Source of the DNA: a bacterium
GTDB lineage: Bacteria > Patescibacteriota > Minisyncoccia > Phycocordibacterales > Phycocordibacteraceae
Length of the DNA stretch: 8,220 nucleotides
Reading direction: 5' to 3'
NCBI GenBank assembly: GCA_021817685.1
Contig: JAKAGD010000029.1
Span: 1 to 8,220 of the forward strand
Below, in pieces: positions 1 to 5,930 of this stretch (positions are counted from its first letter, which is position 1; the number at the start of each line of letters is the position of its first letter). The notes under the pieces were generated by a model. That model did no database searches. It saw only the letters and a program-made list of their open reading frames with translations, and was not told where the DNA came from. A program made the position numbers and the translations under genes.

Positions 1-623
1 TCATCACGCAGGTTATTTTGCAGTATCGCTACTGGATACTCGTTCCGTTGTCGCTCATCGAGGGTCCGGTGATCGCATTCGTCGCCGGGACGCTTGCGGC
101 AGTCGGGTATTTCAATATGTATTTCCTCGCGGCGCTCTTCTTCGTCCGCGATGTGGGGCTCGACGGCGTGTATTACGCCATCGGGCATTTCGGCGCCAAG
201 ACCGCGTTCGTAAAGCGCATGCTCGCGAAGATCGGCATCACGCCGGATCATCTGGAACAGGTGCGCGCCCTGTGGGAAAGGAAGCCGTTCTGGACGATGT
301 TCATCGGCAAGCTTTCCTACGGCATCGCATCGGCGTTCATTGTGGTCGCCGGCACGGTCCGGATGCCGCTCGGCAAATTCTTCAAGTACGGCAGCATCGT
401 CGCGGTGCTCCAGTACGGCACGCTCCTCTTCGCCGGCTACTATCTCGGGGCTTCGGTCGGCGGGAGCGTGGTGCGCATCCTGGAGAACGTGCAGTACGTC
501 ATCGCCTTCGCCGCCGTCGTCATCACCGGCTACTATCTCTTCACCTGGTACATGCGCCGCAAGTTCCTCAAAGAAGAGAAGGCGATAGAGGACGGACCGG
601 CCGACGGGGAGAGGCAGGCATGA
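1..623 (+). CDS. DedA-family membrane protein, 5' partial
   Basis: The reading frame is open to the window edge (first full codon at 3), so the start lies outside; the in-frame TTG at 18 is not a convincing start. About 206 residues are visible, near the usual DedA length of roughly 200-220, so little is missing. Family marks seen: an EGP motif (codons at 60-68) at the first re-entrant segment, the RDxxxDxxxYxxGxxG block (about 144-200), a GTVRMPLGKFFKYG stretch (about 352-393), and a hydrophobic C-terminal helix followed by a basic RRKFLKEEK tail. DedA proteins are inner-membrane transporters; characterised members move undecaprenyl phosphate or phospholipid and help proton homeostasis. The RxxxGxR arginine pair usual before the last third reads KLSYGIA here (309-329). 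The stop overlaps the next gene's ATG (ATGA at 620-623). The family call is firm; the substrate is unknown. Confidence 0.85.
   Translation, partial: ITQVILQYRYWILVPLSLIEGPVIAFVAGTLAAVGYFNMYFLAALFFVRDVGLDGVYYAIGHFGAKTAFVKRMLAKIGITPDHLEQVRALWERKPFWTMFIGKLSYGIASAFIVVAGTVRMPLGKFFKYGSIVAVLQYGTLLFAGYYLGASVGGSVVRILENVQYVIAFAAVVITGYYLFTWYMRRKFLKEEKAIEDGPADGERQA
606..614 (+). promoter_or_regulatory. Shine-Dalgarno site of the GT4 gene
   Basis: GGGGAGAGG lies 5 bases before the ATG at 620, inside the end of the dedA-like gene. It fixes the start of the glycosyltransferase at 620 rather than at upstream in-frame codons that would run through dedA. Confidence 0.65.
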
Positions 624-1627
624 AAAAGATATTGCTCGTGACGGACGCGTGGGCGCCGCAGATAAACGGCGTGGTGCGCGTGCAGGATGCGCATATAAAG
701 GCGCTCGAGGGGCGCGGCTATGCGGTCACCGCCATTGAGCCGAGCCAATTCCGTACCGTGCCGCTTCCGTTCTATCCGGAGATACGGCTCGCGCTTTTCC
801 CGCGCCGCCGCATCGCCAAAACGCTCCGCGAACTCCGGCCGGACGCGGTGCACCTGATGACCGAGGGACCCCTGGGCTGGGCGGCGCGCTCCGCCTGCCG
901 CACGCAGGGGATACCATTCACCACGTGGTATCACACGCATCTCCAGCTCTACGTAAATGTGCGCCTGCGCGGGCTCCTGCGGCCCATAAACGCGCTCCTA
1001 CGGCGCTTCCATGGCTTGGCGGTCCGTACGATAGTCTCCACCGAGAGTCTCAAAAGGGAACTGGAGTCGCTGGGGTTCAAGAATGTCGCCGTTGTCCCGC
1101 TCGGCGTCGATGTGGAGCTTTTCAAACGCAATCCCGCGCCGCCGCTTGCGCCTCTACCGAAGCCGGTCTTTGTATATTTCAGCCGCTTGGATCCGGAGAA
1201 GAGTCCGGAAGAATTCCTGAAACTGGATCTGCCCGGCACCAAACTTGTCATCGGGGACAGTGTCGACCGTCCGCGGCTCGAGTCGCTTTACGGAGGGAAA
1301 AATAAATTCGTGGGGTTCAAGCGCGGACAAGACCTGGTCAACTGGCTTTCGCTCGCCGACGTGTTCGTGTTTCCCTCGCGCACCGAGACGTTCGGCCTGG
1401 TCGTCGTTGAAGCGCTTGCCTGCGGCCTGCCGGTCGCCGCGCATGATGTGATGGGCCCGCGCGACAGCGTTACGCACGGAAAAGACGGATACCTGAGCGA
1501 TGATCTGCGCGAAGCGGCGCTCAAGTGCCTGGACCTCTCGCCGGCGGACTGCCGCGCTAAAGCGGAAACGTATTCGTGGGAACGCTCGGCGGATGCGTTC
1601 GTCCAAAATCTCTCTTTCATTCAGTAA
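620..1627 (+). CDS. Glycosyltransferase, GT4 family (GT-B fold)
   Basis: 335 residues, a complete single-domain GT-B enzyme. The N-terminal domain opens with a Rossmann strand and a VTDAWAPQINGVVR loop (residues about 7-20). It contains WYHTH (103-107), typical of GT4 enzymes acting on lipids or mannosyl acceptors. The C-terminal donor domain has SRLDPEKS with the phosphate-contacting R189 and K194, and the EX7E signature ETFGLVVVE (E256 and E264), followed by a CGLPVAA loop. It probably transfers a sugar from a nucleotide-sugar donor with retention, at the cytoplasmic face of the membrane; donor and acceptor cannot be read. The ATG overlaps the dedA stop and follows a good Shine-Dalgarno, which argues for translational coupling. 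A longer frame starting near 272 exists, but its first part only shadows dedA. The gene ends 8 bases before a hairpin whose T-tract faces the other strand. Confidence 0.88.
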   Translation: MKKILLVTDAWAPQINGVVRVQDAHIKALEGRGYAVTAIEPSQFRTVPLPFYPEIRLALFPRRRIAKTLRELRPDAVHLMTEGPLGWAARSACRTQGIPFTTWYHTHLQLYVNVRLRGLLRPINALLRRFHGLAVRTIVSTESLKRELESLGFKNVAVVPLGVDVELFKRNPAPPLAPLPKPVFVYFSRLDPEKSPEEFLKLDLPGTKLVIGDSVDRPRLESLYGGKNKFVGFKRGQDLVNWLSLADVFVFPSRTETFGLVVVEALACGLPVAAHDVMGPRDSVTHGKDGYLSDDLREAALKCLDLSPADCRAKAETYSWERSADAFVQNLSFIQ

Positions 1628-1659
1628 AACAAACAGCCCGCCGCGTTTCCGCGACGGGC
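1626..1659 (-). terminator. Intrinsic terminator of the 199-aa membrane-protein gene
   Basis: Read on minus: GCCCG-T-CGCG, GAAA tetraloop, CGCG-G-CGGGC, then TGTTTTGTTTT. The stem is 1636-1659 with one mismatch (A1654 opposite C1641), and the T-rich tract is at 1626-1635. It lies 20 bases after the stop of the minus-strand gene. On plus the same stem follows the glycosyltransferase stop (1625-1627) but lacks a T-run, so any plus-strand termination would be weak. Confidence 0.8.
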
Positions 1660-1679
1660 CGATGCCGGTTTGGTGCGCT

Positions 1680-2279
1680 TCACCAAGCCAGCTTGACGAT
1701 CGTGCTCACCACGACCAGAGCGTCCCCCCCGATAATGAACCGGAGCGGGGTCTTTTCCGTCGCGAATAACGGCGGGTACCATACCCAGGCATACAGTTTA
1801 TCGAGCCAGTCGAGCGCGAGGTGGTTCGCCACCGGCACGTAGAAGAGCAGGAGCGCGCCAACGGCCAGGACGTCAAACGCGGTCGCTCTGGTGCAGAAGA
1901 AGAAGAGGCCCAGAGCTGCGTAGATCGCGCCGCCGCACAGGAAGAACAGCACGCCCGCAAGCGACAACGGATGAGATAGCCCGTCGTCGTATTCTCCGTG
2001 TTGGTACACGAGGAAGAAGAGCAGCCAGCTGATTGTCATTCCGGCGAGGAGCGCCACGGTCACCTCCCTCGTACCCCACTGATCCGCGTATGCTCCGATG
2101 ATGTAGAGCGCCGGGGGCAGGAGCACGAGATTCGCCCATATCGCCCCGTTCGCGGATCCCGGGAGCCAGACCTTTCCGCTCATTTGGGACGGCAGGAACT
2201 TCCCGTCGAGAAGCATGAGGGCTATCACCAGGAGCATAGAGAATATGCACCAGCGCGCCAGTAGTGTTCCGGTTTCCAT
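1680..2279 (-). CDS. Hypothetical six-helix membrane protein
   Basis: 199 residues from the ATG at 2279, stop TGA at 1680. I do not recognise a family. About six hydrophobic segments can be seen: an N-terminal one (LLARWCIFSMLLVIALMLL), then ones around WANLVLLPPALYIIGAY, LLAGMTISWLLFFLVY, LAGVLFFLCGGAIYAALGLFFF, VLAVGALLLFYVPVA, and a C-terminal GGDALVVVSTIVKLAW. Loops are short; one is acidic (HGEYDDGLSHP) and none holds an obvious catalytic motif. An in-frame ATG at 2309 would add ten residues, but it has no Shine-Dalgarno and sits inside a palindrome, whereas the ATG at 2279 follows GAGGTG. The gene has its own promoter (2342-2370) and terminator (1626-1659), so it is monocistronic. It is divergent from another small membrane-protein gene. 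It is probably a real gene, with function unknown. Confidence 0.72.
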   Translation of the reverse strand: METGTLLARWCIFSMLLVIALMLLDGKFLPSQMSGKVWLPGSANGAIWANLVLLPPALYIIGAYADQWGTREVTVALLAGMTISWLLFFLVYQHGEYDDGLSHPLSLAGVLFFLCGGAIYAALGLFFFCTRATAFDVLAVGALLLFYVPVANHLALDWLDKLYAWVWYPPLFATEKTPLRFIIGGDALVVVSTIVKLAW

Positions 2280-2282
2280 ACG

Positions 2283-2288
2283 CACCTC
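2283..2288 (-). promoter_or_regulatory. Shine-Dalgarno site deciding the start at 2279
   Basis: On minus, GAGGTG lies three bases before the ATG at 2279 (GAGG core five bases away). The alternative ATG at 2309 is preceded by TTCTTCGCCGCAT, with no such site. Confidence 0.55.
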
Positions 2289-2302
2289 GCTTTTGTGGTT
2301 GA

Positions 2303-2316
2303 GCCGCATATGCGGC
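2303..2316. repeat. Perfect 14-bp palindrome in a leader region
   Basis: GCCGCATATGCGGC is fully self-complementary. It falls between the predicted minus-strand -10 box (2342-2347) and the ATG at 2279, so it is in the 5' leader of that gene. This position would suit a dimeric repressor site or a small RNA hairpin. No binding protein can be named from the sequence. Confidence 0.5.
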
Positions 2317-2341
2317 GAAGAATGACCAATTACCAGGCCAC

Positions 2342-2370
2342 AAGATAACGATTCTATGACCAGAAGTCAA
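2342..2370 (-). promoter_or_regulatory. Sigma70-type promoter, leftward
   Basis: On minus: TTGACT (2370-2365), a 17-base spacer, then TATCTT (2347-2342). The -35 matches consensus at five of six positions and the -10 at four of six, with ideal spacing. Predicted transcription would start near 2335 and give a leader of about 56 bases before the ATG at 2279. This is a sequence match only. Confidence 0.6.
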
Positions 2371-2377
2371 GGGACTA

Positions 2378-2405
2378 TTGACGGAAATCGATATTCTGGT
2401 ATATA
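2378..2405 (+). promoter_or_regulatory. Sigma70-type promoter with extended -10, rightward
   Basis: TTGACG at 2378-2383, a 16-base spacer, then TATATA at 2400-2405, preceded by TGG (2397-2399), which makes an extended -10. A second TATATA register at 2402-2407 would give an 18-base spacer. Transcription would begin near 2412, about 65 bases before the ATG at 2477. Only seven bases separate this -35 from the leftward -35. Confidence 0.65.
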
Positions 2406-2459
2406 TAAAGACTGGCCAATTCACTAACTGCTCTTTGTCTTCTAAAGGGCGCCAACTTC

Positions 2460-2469
2460 AAGGAAGGGG
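2460..2469 (+). promoter_or_regulatory. Shine-Dalgarno site deciding the start at 2477
   Basis: AAGGAAGGGG ends seven bases before the ATG at 2477. The in-frame TTG at 2378 is the -35 box of the promoter and has no ribosome site, so the longer reading is rejected. Confidence 0.65.
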
Positions 2470-2476
2470 AAAAAGC

Positions 2477-2839
2477 ATGGAACCGGTTCGCAAGACTTTC
2501 TGGATTTTCACTCTGGCCGTGGCGATGTTTTTGGACCTCACTATCTTGCTGCCCATCTGGGCGCTCGTGAGGTTCAATTCCCACGTCGCGGTGGTGATGG
2601 CGATGTTCCTCGCGTTCATCATCGCACCGCTTACGGCGTGGTTGACGATCGAGCGGCTCATCCTGGACAGCAGCGGAAACTACTACGGATGGGAACTGGA
2701 TAGGTTCACCGACTGGGGCAAAAAGGCAATAGCTTGGGGTAATCCCGCCGGCTGGCTTATCCTGGGCATCATCTGGTGCCTCGTGAAAGCGGGGAAGCGC
2801 TGGCCGAGCATCGGCCTGTTCTTCGCCTGCTTCCTATAA
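2477..2839 (+). CDS. Hypothetical small membrane protein
   Basis: 120 residues, ATG with a strong Shine-Dalgarno, stop TAA at 2837-2839. I do not recognise a family. The N-terminus is MEPVRKTF, followed by a hydrophobic helix (FWIFTLAVAMFLDLTILLP). A second long hydrophobic stretch follows (VAVVMAMFLAFIIAPLTAWL), then a polar loop rich in D, W and Y (DSSGNYYGWELDRFTDWGKK). A third segment (GWLILGIIWCLVKAG) precedes a hydrophobic C-terminal end (IGLFFACFL). The loop is the likeliest functional part, but no known motif is visible. The gene stands alone between its own promoter (2378-2405) and a strong terminator (2851-2900). It is divergent from the 199-residue membrane-protein gene, and the two may share regulation through the 7-bp gap between their -35 boxes. 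Confidence 0.72.
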   Translation: MEPVRKTFWIFTLAVAMFLDLTILLPIWALVRFNSHVAVVMAMFLAFIIAPLTAWLTIERLILDSSGNYYGWELDRFTDWGKKAIAWGNPAGWLILGIIWCLVKAGKRWPSIGLFFACFL

Positions 2840-2850
2840 TCGGCCGCAAT

Positions 2851-2900
2851 CGCCGAACTGAAAAACGCCGAACGTTTTTCAGTTCGGCGGTTTTCTTTTT
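2851..2900. terminator. Bidirectional intrinsic terminator between convergent genes
   Basis: The core hairpin pairs CGCCGAAC (2866-2873) with GTTCGGCG (2882-2889). On plus it is followed by GTTTTCTTTTT (2890-2900), and on minus by TTTTT (2865-2861), so it can stop both the small membrane-protein gene (ends 2839) and the GT2 gene (ends 2905). A third copy of CGCCGAAC at 2851-2858 allows an alternative, longer stem: 2851-2867 pairs perfectly with 2873-2889 (17 bp, loop CCGAA). Confidence 0.9.
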
Positions 2901-2904
2901 ATAC

Positions 2905-3633
2905 TTAGCGCACGACGGACCACTCCTTGTACGCGGCCTTGTTGCGGAGCGCGACGGAAATACCATTCTTAATCCACATGCCATAGGTACGGAGCCAGCC
3001 GAGCTTGTGCGGACGCCGGAGCGAGTGGCGGACATTCAGTTTCCAGTATGAAAGAGCACGGCCATGCGCAGCAAGCCTGCGGAAGAGGATATTATCTTCG
3101 CCCGCAGCGAGGTGTTCATCAAATCCACCGACCTTTCTGAAGAGTTCAGTGCGCGCCATCTGGAATTCGCCGCCGGAACTGCCGTAATGGAAGATATTGT
3201 TTGAGATAATGTTGAACCAGTTGAACGGGGCGGATAAGACGTGATCTACAATAGAAGTATTTTCAGGATACGGCAGATAAGGAACCGTGATGACAGTTAG
3301 TTTTGGGTTCCTTCTAAACGCCGCCACAGCTTCCTCAAAGAATTTCTCGGGCTCGGGGACGAGCACATCGGCGTCGATGAAGACGAGGAACTCTCCGGTC
3401 GCAAGCTTGGCTCCCGCGTTCTTCGCCTCGCCGAAGGTCTGCCGGCGCGGTTGGTCCCACACCGTTATCTTTGCGCCGTGCGCCCGCGCGATATCCAGCG
3501 TGCGGTCCTGGCTCCCGCCGTCGGTGATGATGATCTCGTGGGGGATTTTAAGCGAGTCCAGGTTCGCGAGCGTGCGCTCCAGGAATTGCTCTTCGCGCAG
3601 GGTCGGAATGATGATGGAGATGACCGGCGGCAT
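2905..3633 (-). CDS. Glycosyltransferase, GT2 family (GT-A fold)
   Basis: 242 residues. It opens with the GT2 signature SIIIPTLREE (residues 6-15). Next come the nucleotide-binding DGGSQD (38-43) and AKNAGAKLATGEFLVFIDAD, whose DAD at 87-89 is the metal and nucleotide-sugar binding motif. The acceptor half has GGFDE (169-173) and the catalytic ED pair in GEDNILFRRL (E179, D180). No clear membrane helix is present, so it is probably a cytoplasmic or peripheral enzyme adding one sugar to a lipid-linked or surface glycan. The C-terminus (WLRTYGMWIKNG) could be a weak membrane-association segment. The ATG lies seven bases after the trxB stop with no good Shine-Dalgarno, suggesting translational coupling. 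The stop codon is embedded in TTATACTTA (plus strand), a word repeated around the ftsZ-trxB spacer. The exact substrate is unknown. Confidence 0.88.
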   Translation of the reverse strand: MPPVISIIIPTLREEQFLERTLANLDSLKIPHEIIITDGGSQDRTLDIARAHGAKITVWDQPRRQTFGEAKNAGAKLATGEFLVFIDADVLVPEPEKFFEEAVAAFRRNPKLTVITVPYLPYPENTSIVDHVLSAPFNWFNIISNNIFHYGSSGGEFQMARTELFRKVGGFDEHLAAGEDNILFRRLAAHGRALSYWKLNVRHSLRRPHKLGWLRTYGMWIKNGISVALRNKAAYKEWSVVR

Positions 3634-3640
3634 AGGGTTC

Positions 3641-4564
3641 TTAGTGCTTCTTGATCCAGAGGTAGATGTCCTCGAGCGCCTTCACGCCGTCGCCGGCGGC
3701 GATATTGTTCTGGTGGTAGAGCTCGTCGGTGCAGTCGCCCGCGGCCCAGATGCCCTCCGTGCTCGTGCGCTGGTTGTGCGGATCAGTCTTGATGCGCTTC
3801 ACCTCGTCCAGTTCTACGAGCCCAGCGGCAAATCCCGTGTTCGGGAGCACGCCTGCTTCCACGAAGATGCCGGTGACCGGGAGCTCTTTTATCTCGTCCG
3901 TGTCTTTGTCTCTGTATTTGAGACCGGTCACGAATTGCTCACCCATGACTTCTGTCGGCTCGGTGTGGGGGAGAATGCGCATATTCGGGTGCTCCCGCGC
4001 CTTCTCCACCGTTACCGCATCCGCCTTGAACTCTTTATGACGATGGAGCAGGGTGACGGACTTCGCATACGCGAGGAGCTGGAGCGCCGTCTCAAATCCG
4101 GCGTTGCCGCCGCCGATGACCGCCACGTCCATGTCCGCGAACAAGGGGCCGTCGCAGGAAGCGCAGTAGGTAACGCCTTTGTTCTCAAACTTCTCTGCGC
4201 CGGGGACGTCCAGTTTGCGGCGTCCGGCGCCGGAGACGATGAGCACCGTCTTGCCGGTATACGCATTCCCGCTCTTCGTCATTGCGGTAAATCCTTCGGC
4301 GGTCTTTGCGAGCGACTCCACTCGCTCATGGAGTACGAGCCGTACGATGTCGCTCTTTACCGCATCCAGGTGCGTGCGGAACATCTTGGCGAGCTCCTGT
4401 CCGTGCACTTTCGGCGAACCGATCCAATTCTCAATACCTTCAGAGACGGTGGACTGGCCGCCGATCTCCTCCGTGATAAGAACAGTCTGCAAATGCTTGC
4501 GCGCCGCGTAAATGGCCGCCGCCACGCCGGCGGGCCCGCCGCCGATGATGATAAGGTCGTTCAT
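3641..4564 (-). CDS. trxB: Thioredoxin reductase-like flavoprotein
   Basis: 307 residues, the usual length of low-molecular-weight thioredoxin reductase. The FAD-binding GGGPAG (8-13) opens the protein. The redox-active CASC (C134, C137; commonly CATC) is followed by DGP. A second dinucleotide fold, GGGNAGFE (151-158), binds the pyridine nucleotide. The FAD-closing motif GIWAAGDCTD lies near the C-terminus. It would pass electrons from NAD(P)H through FAD to thioredoxin or a thioredoxin-like partner in the cytoplasm. The NADPH 2'-phosphate motif HRRxxxR reads HRHKEFK (174-180): the first R is kept, the second is H and the last is K, so NADPH preference is uncertain. No thioredoxin gene is in the window. 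The gene follows ftsZ across a 115-base repeat-rich spacer and precedes the GT2 gene by seven bases. It has no Shine-Dalgarno. Confidence 0.92.
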   Translation of the reverse strand: MNDLIIIGGGPAGVAAAIYAARKHLQTVLITEEIGGQSTVSEGIENWIGSPKVHGQELAKMFRTHLDAVKSDIVRLVLHERVESLAKTAEGFTAMTKSGNAYTGKTVLIVSGAGRRKLDVPGAEKFENKGVTYCASCDGPLFADMDVAVIGGGNAGFETALQLLAYAKSVTLLHRHKEFKADAVTVEKAREHPNMRILPHTEPTEVMGEQFVTGLKYRDKDTDEIKELPVTGIFVEAGVLPNTGFAAGLVELDEVKRIKTDPHNQRTSTEGIWAAGDCTDELYHQNNIAAGDGVKALEDIYLWIKKH

Positions 4565-4570
4565 GGGACA

Positions 4571-4576
4571 AGTATA
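4571..4576 (-). promoter_or_regulatory. Possible -10 box for a leaderless trxB transcript
   Basis: On minus, each heptamer contains TATACT (five of six matches to TATAAT). The copy nearest the gene (4576-4571) would put position +1 on the A of the trxB ATG (4564). No convincing -35 is spaced correctly: TTGAGA at 4610-4605 is 14 bases from the farthest copy and 21 from the middle copy. This is therefore a weak prediction. Confidence 0.3.
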
Positions 4577-4617
4577 AAGTATAAAGTATAGAAGGGGAAC
4601 TATATCTCAAGACGAAC

Positions 4618-4642
4618 GACGCGGCGCTTAAAGCGCCGCGTC
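4618..4642. other. GC-rich hairpin after ftsZ
   Basis: GACGCGGCGCTT, A, AAGCGCCGCGTC: a perfect 12-bp inverted repeat, realistically a 10-bp stem with loop TTAAA. Neither strand has a T-tract next to it, so it is not a standard intrinsic terminator. It may instead stabilise the ftsZ mRNA 3' end or act as part of the larger fold at 4570-4673. Confidence 0.7.
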
Positions 4643-4679
4643 CCTTTATACCTTATACTTTCGCCTTTATACTTTTCCG

Positions 4680-5930
4680 CTACTTCTTGTGCCGGCGCAG
4701 AAATGCCGGTATCGCGCCCCATGCCTCATCATCTTCCGGTGCGGGGGCCACTTCTTCGCGCTTGTGCGGCGTTGCGGTGACGATAGGTTCCTCCTTCTCG
4801 ACTGCCGGTGCAGGCGACTCTTCCGCGGCATGCTTTCCTTTCGCCTTCTCTTCCTCCGGCTTTTCCTCGCGCTTTAGTATCTCGTGGTAAATGCGGCCGC
4901 GCTCCTCATCGCGCCGTTCAGCGGGCATAGCGAAGAGCGAACGCTCGGGGCCGGTGTGCACATGCGGGGACGTATCGGGGAATCCGGTCGCGATAACGAT
5001 GATGCGGATCTGGCCTTTCTTGAGCTTCTCGTCCTTCATCATGCCGAATATGATCTTGGCATTCTTGTCGACGGATTCGTTGATGACCTTGGCGGCCTCC
5101 TGCACCTCCATGATGCCGAGGTCGTCGGAGCCGGCGACGACGAAGAGGATGCCCTTCGCGCCGCTTATGGAGACGTCCAGGAGCGGGGAATTGACCGCCA
5201 TCTTCGCAGCCTCCTTTGCGCGGTCGTCGCCTTCGGCGATGCCGATGCCCATGAGCGCGGGACCAGCGCCCTCCATGATGGCCTTGATGTCGTTGAAGTC
5301 GGTGTTGATGTCGCCCGGCGTGGTGATGATGTCGGAGACGCCCTCCACCGCCTGGCGCAGTATTTCGTCGCACATGGCGAAGGCGTTCTTAGCCGAGGTC
5401 TGCATGTCCACGACGGAGAGGAGCTTGTCGTTCGGGATGACGATGAACGCATCCACTTCTTTCTTGAGCTCGGCAAGGCCGCGTTCGGCGATGTCCTTGC
5501 GATGGGCGCCTTCGAACGAGAACGGCTTGGTGACGACTGCGATGACGAGCGCGCCGACTTCCTTTGCTATCTTCGCGACGATGGCGGACGCGCCCGTGCC
5601 CGTGCCGCCGCCCATGCCGCAGGTGATGAATACCATGTCACTTCCGGAGAGCGCCTCCTGAATTTCCTGGCGCGTTTCTTCCGCCGCGCGGCGGCCGAGT
5701 TCCGGATTCATGCCGGTACCGAGTCCGCGCGTGAGATTCTTGCCGATGTGTATCTTCCTCTTGGCAAGGGAGCGGTGGAGGTCCTGCGCGTCGGAATTCA
5801 CGGCGATGAACTCCACGCCGCGCACTTTTGACTCGATCATGTGATTGATCGCGTTCTTACCGGAACCGCCGACACCGACGACGCGAATGCGTGCGAATGT
5901 CTCAATTTCCGGTTCAATGCGCTTTGACAT
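4680..5930 (-). CDS. ftsZ: Cell division GTPase FtsZ
   Basis: 416 residues. The tubulin-like GTPase forms the cytokinetic ring in the cytoplasm. Seen in order: nucleotide-binding VGVGGSGKNAINHM (18-31), VNSDAQDL (44-51), the tubulin signature GGGTGTG (107-113), IPNDKLL (165-171), and the T7 synergy loop NTDFND (209-214), which supplies catalytic acidic residues to the next subunit. After the globular core (to about residue 325) comes a charged, E/K/A/P-rich disordered linker, then the conserved C-terminal peptide (WGAIPAFLRRHKK, 404-416) that binds FtsA and other partners. All key residues are intact. The ATG at 5930 is immediately before the conserved core and is preceded by CCTTACCT rather than a Shine-Dalgarno. 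It lies 86 bases downstream of ftsA, the normal partner. Confidence 0.97.
   Translation of the reverse strand: MSKRIEPEIETFARIRVVGVGGSGKNAINHMIESKVRGVEFIAVNSDAQDLHRSLAKRKIHIGKNLTRGLGTGMNPELGRRAAEETRQEIQEALSGSDMVFITCGMGGGTGTGASAIVAKIAKEVGALVIAVVTKPFSFEGAHRKDIAERGLAELKKEVDAFIVIPNDKLLSVVDMQTSAKNAFAMCDEILRQAVEGVSDIITTPGDINTDFNDIKAIMEGAGPALMGIGIAEGDDRAKEAAKMAVNSPLLDVSISGAKGILFVVAGSDDLGIMEVQEAAKVINESVDKNAKIIFGMMKDEKLKKGQIRIIVIATGFPDTSPHVHTGPERSLFAMPAERRDEERGRIYHEILKREEKPEEEKAKGKHAAEESPAPAVEKEEPIVTATPHKREEVAPAPEDDEAWGAIPAFLRRHKK

Larger units (their letters stand above)
4570..4673 (-). repeat. AGTATAA repeat arrays flanking a GC hairpin (ftsZ-trxB spacer)
   Basis: On plus, three tandem heptamers AGTATAA, AGTATAA, AGTATAG (4571-4591) lie left of a GC-rich hairpin (4618-4642). 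On its right are three inverted units, TTATACC (4646-4652), TTATACT (4653-4659) and TTATACT (4667-4673). Positions 4576-4596 can pair with 4642-4661 over about 20 bp with one bulge and one G-U-type mismatch, which encloses the GC hairpin. In the transcript this would form a two-tier stem between the ftsZ stop and the trxB start. The repeats allow more than one pairing register. Confidence 0.65.

Noticed and set aside
1636..1659. Hairpin as terminator of the plus-strand GT4 gene
   Set aside because: On plus it is followed by CGATGCCGGTTTGG with no T-run; its T-tract belongs to the minus strand.
1873..2424. 183-codon open frame on minus, offset from the 199-aa membrane protein
   Set aside because: It runs through the divergent promoters and gives an arginine-rich, non-membrane product; the membrane-protein frame has the ribosome site, promoter and terminator.
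3287..4591. 434-codon open frame on plus across trxB and part of GT2
   Set aside because: It is antisense to two clear enzyme genes, shows no family motif, and long antisense frames are expected from the GC-biased codons of the real genes.
4571..4591. Tandem AGTATAA units as a CRISPR or iteron origin
   Set aside because: Units are only 7 bases with no spacers, only three copies occur, and there is no replication or cas gene nearby.
4884..5831. 315-codon open frame on plus across ftsZ
   Set aside because: Its product is a histidine- and aspartate-rich shadow of the FtsZ codons, with no ribosome site or motif.
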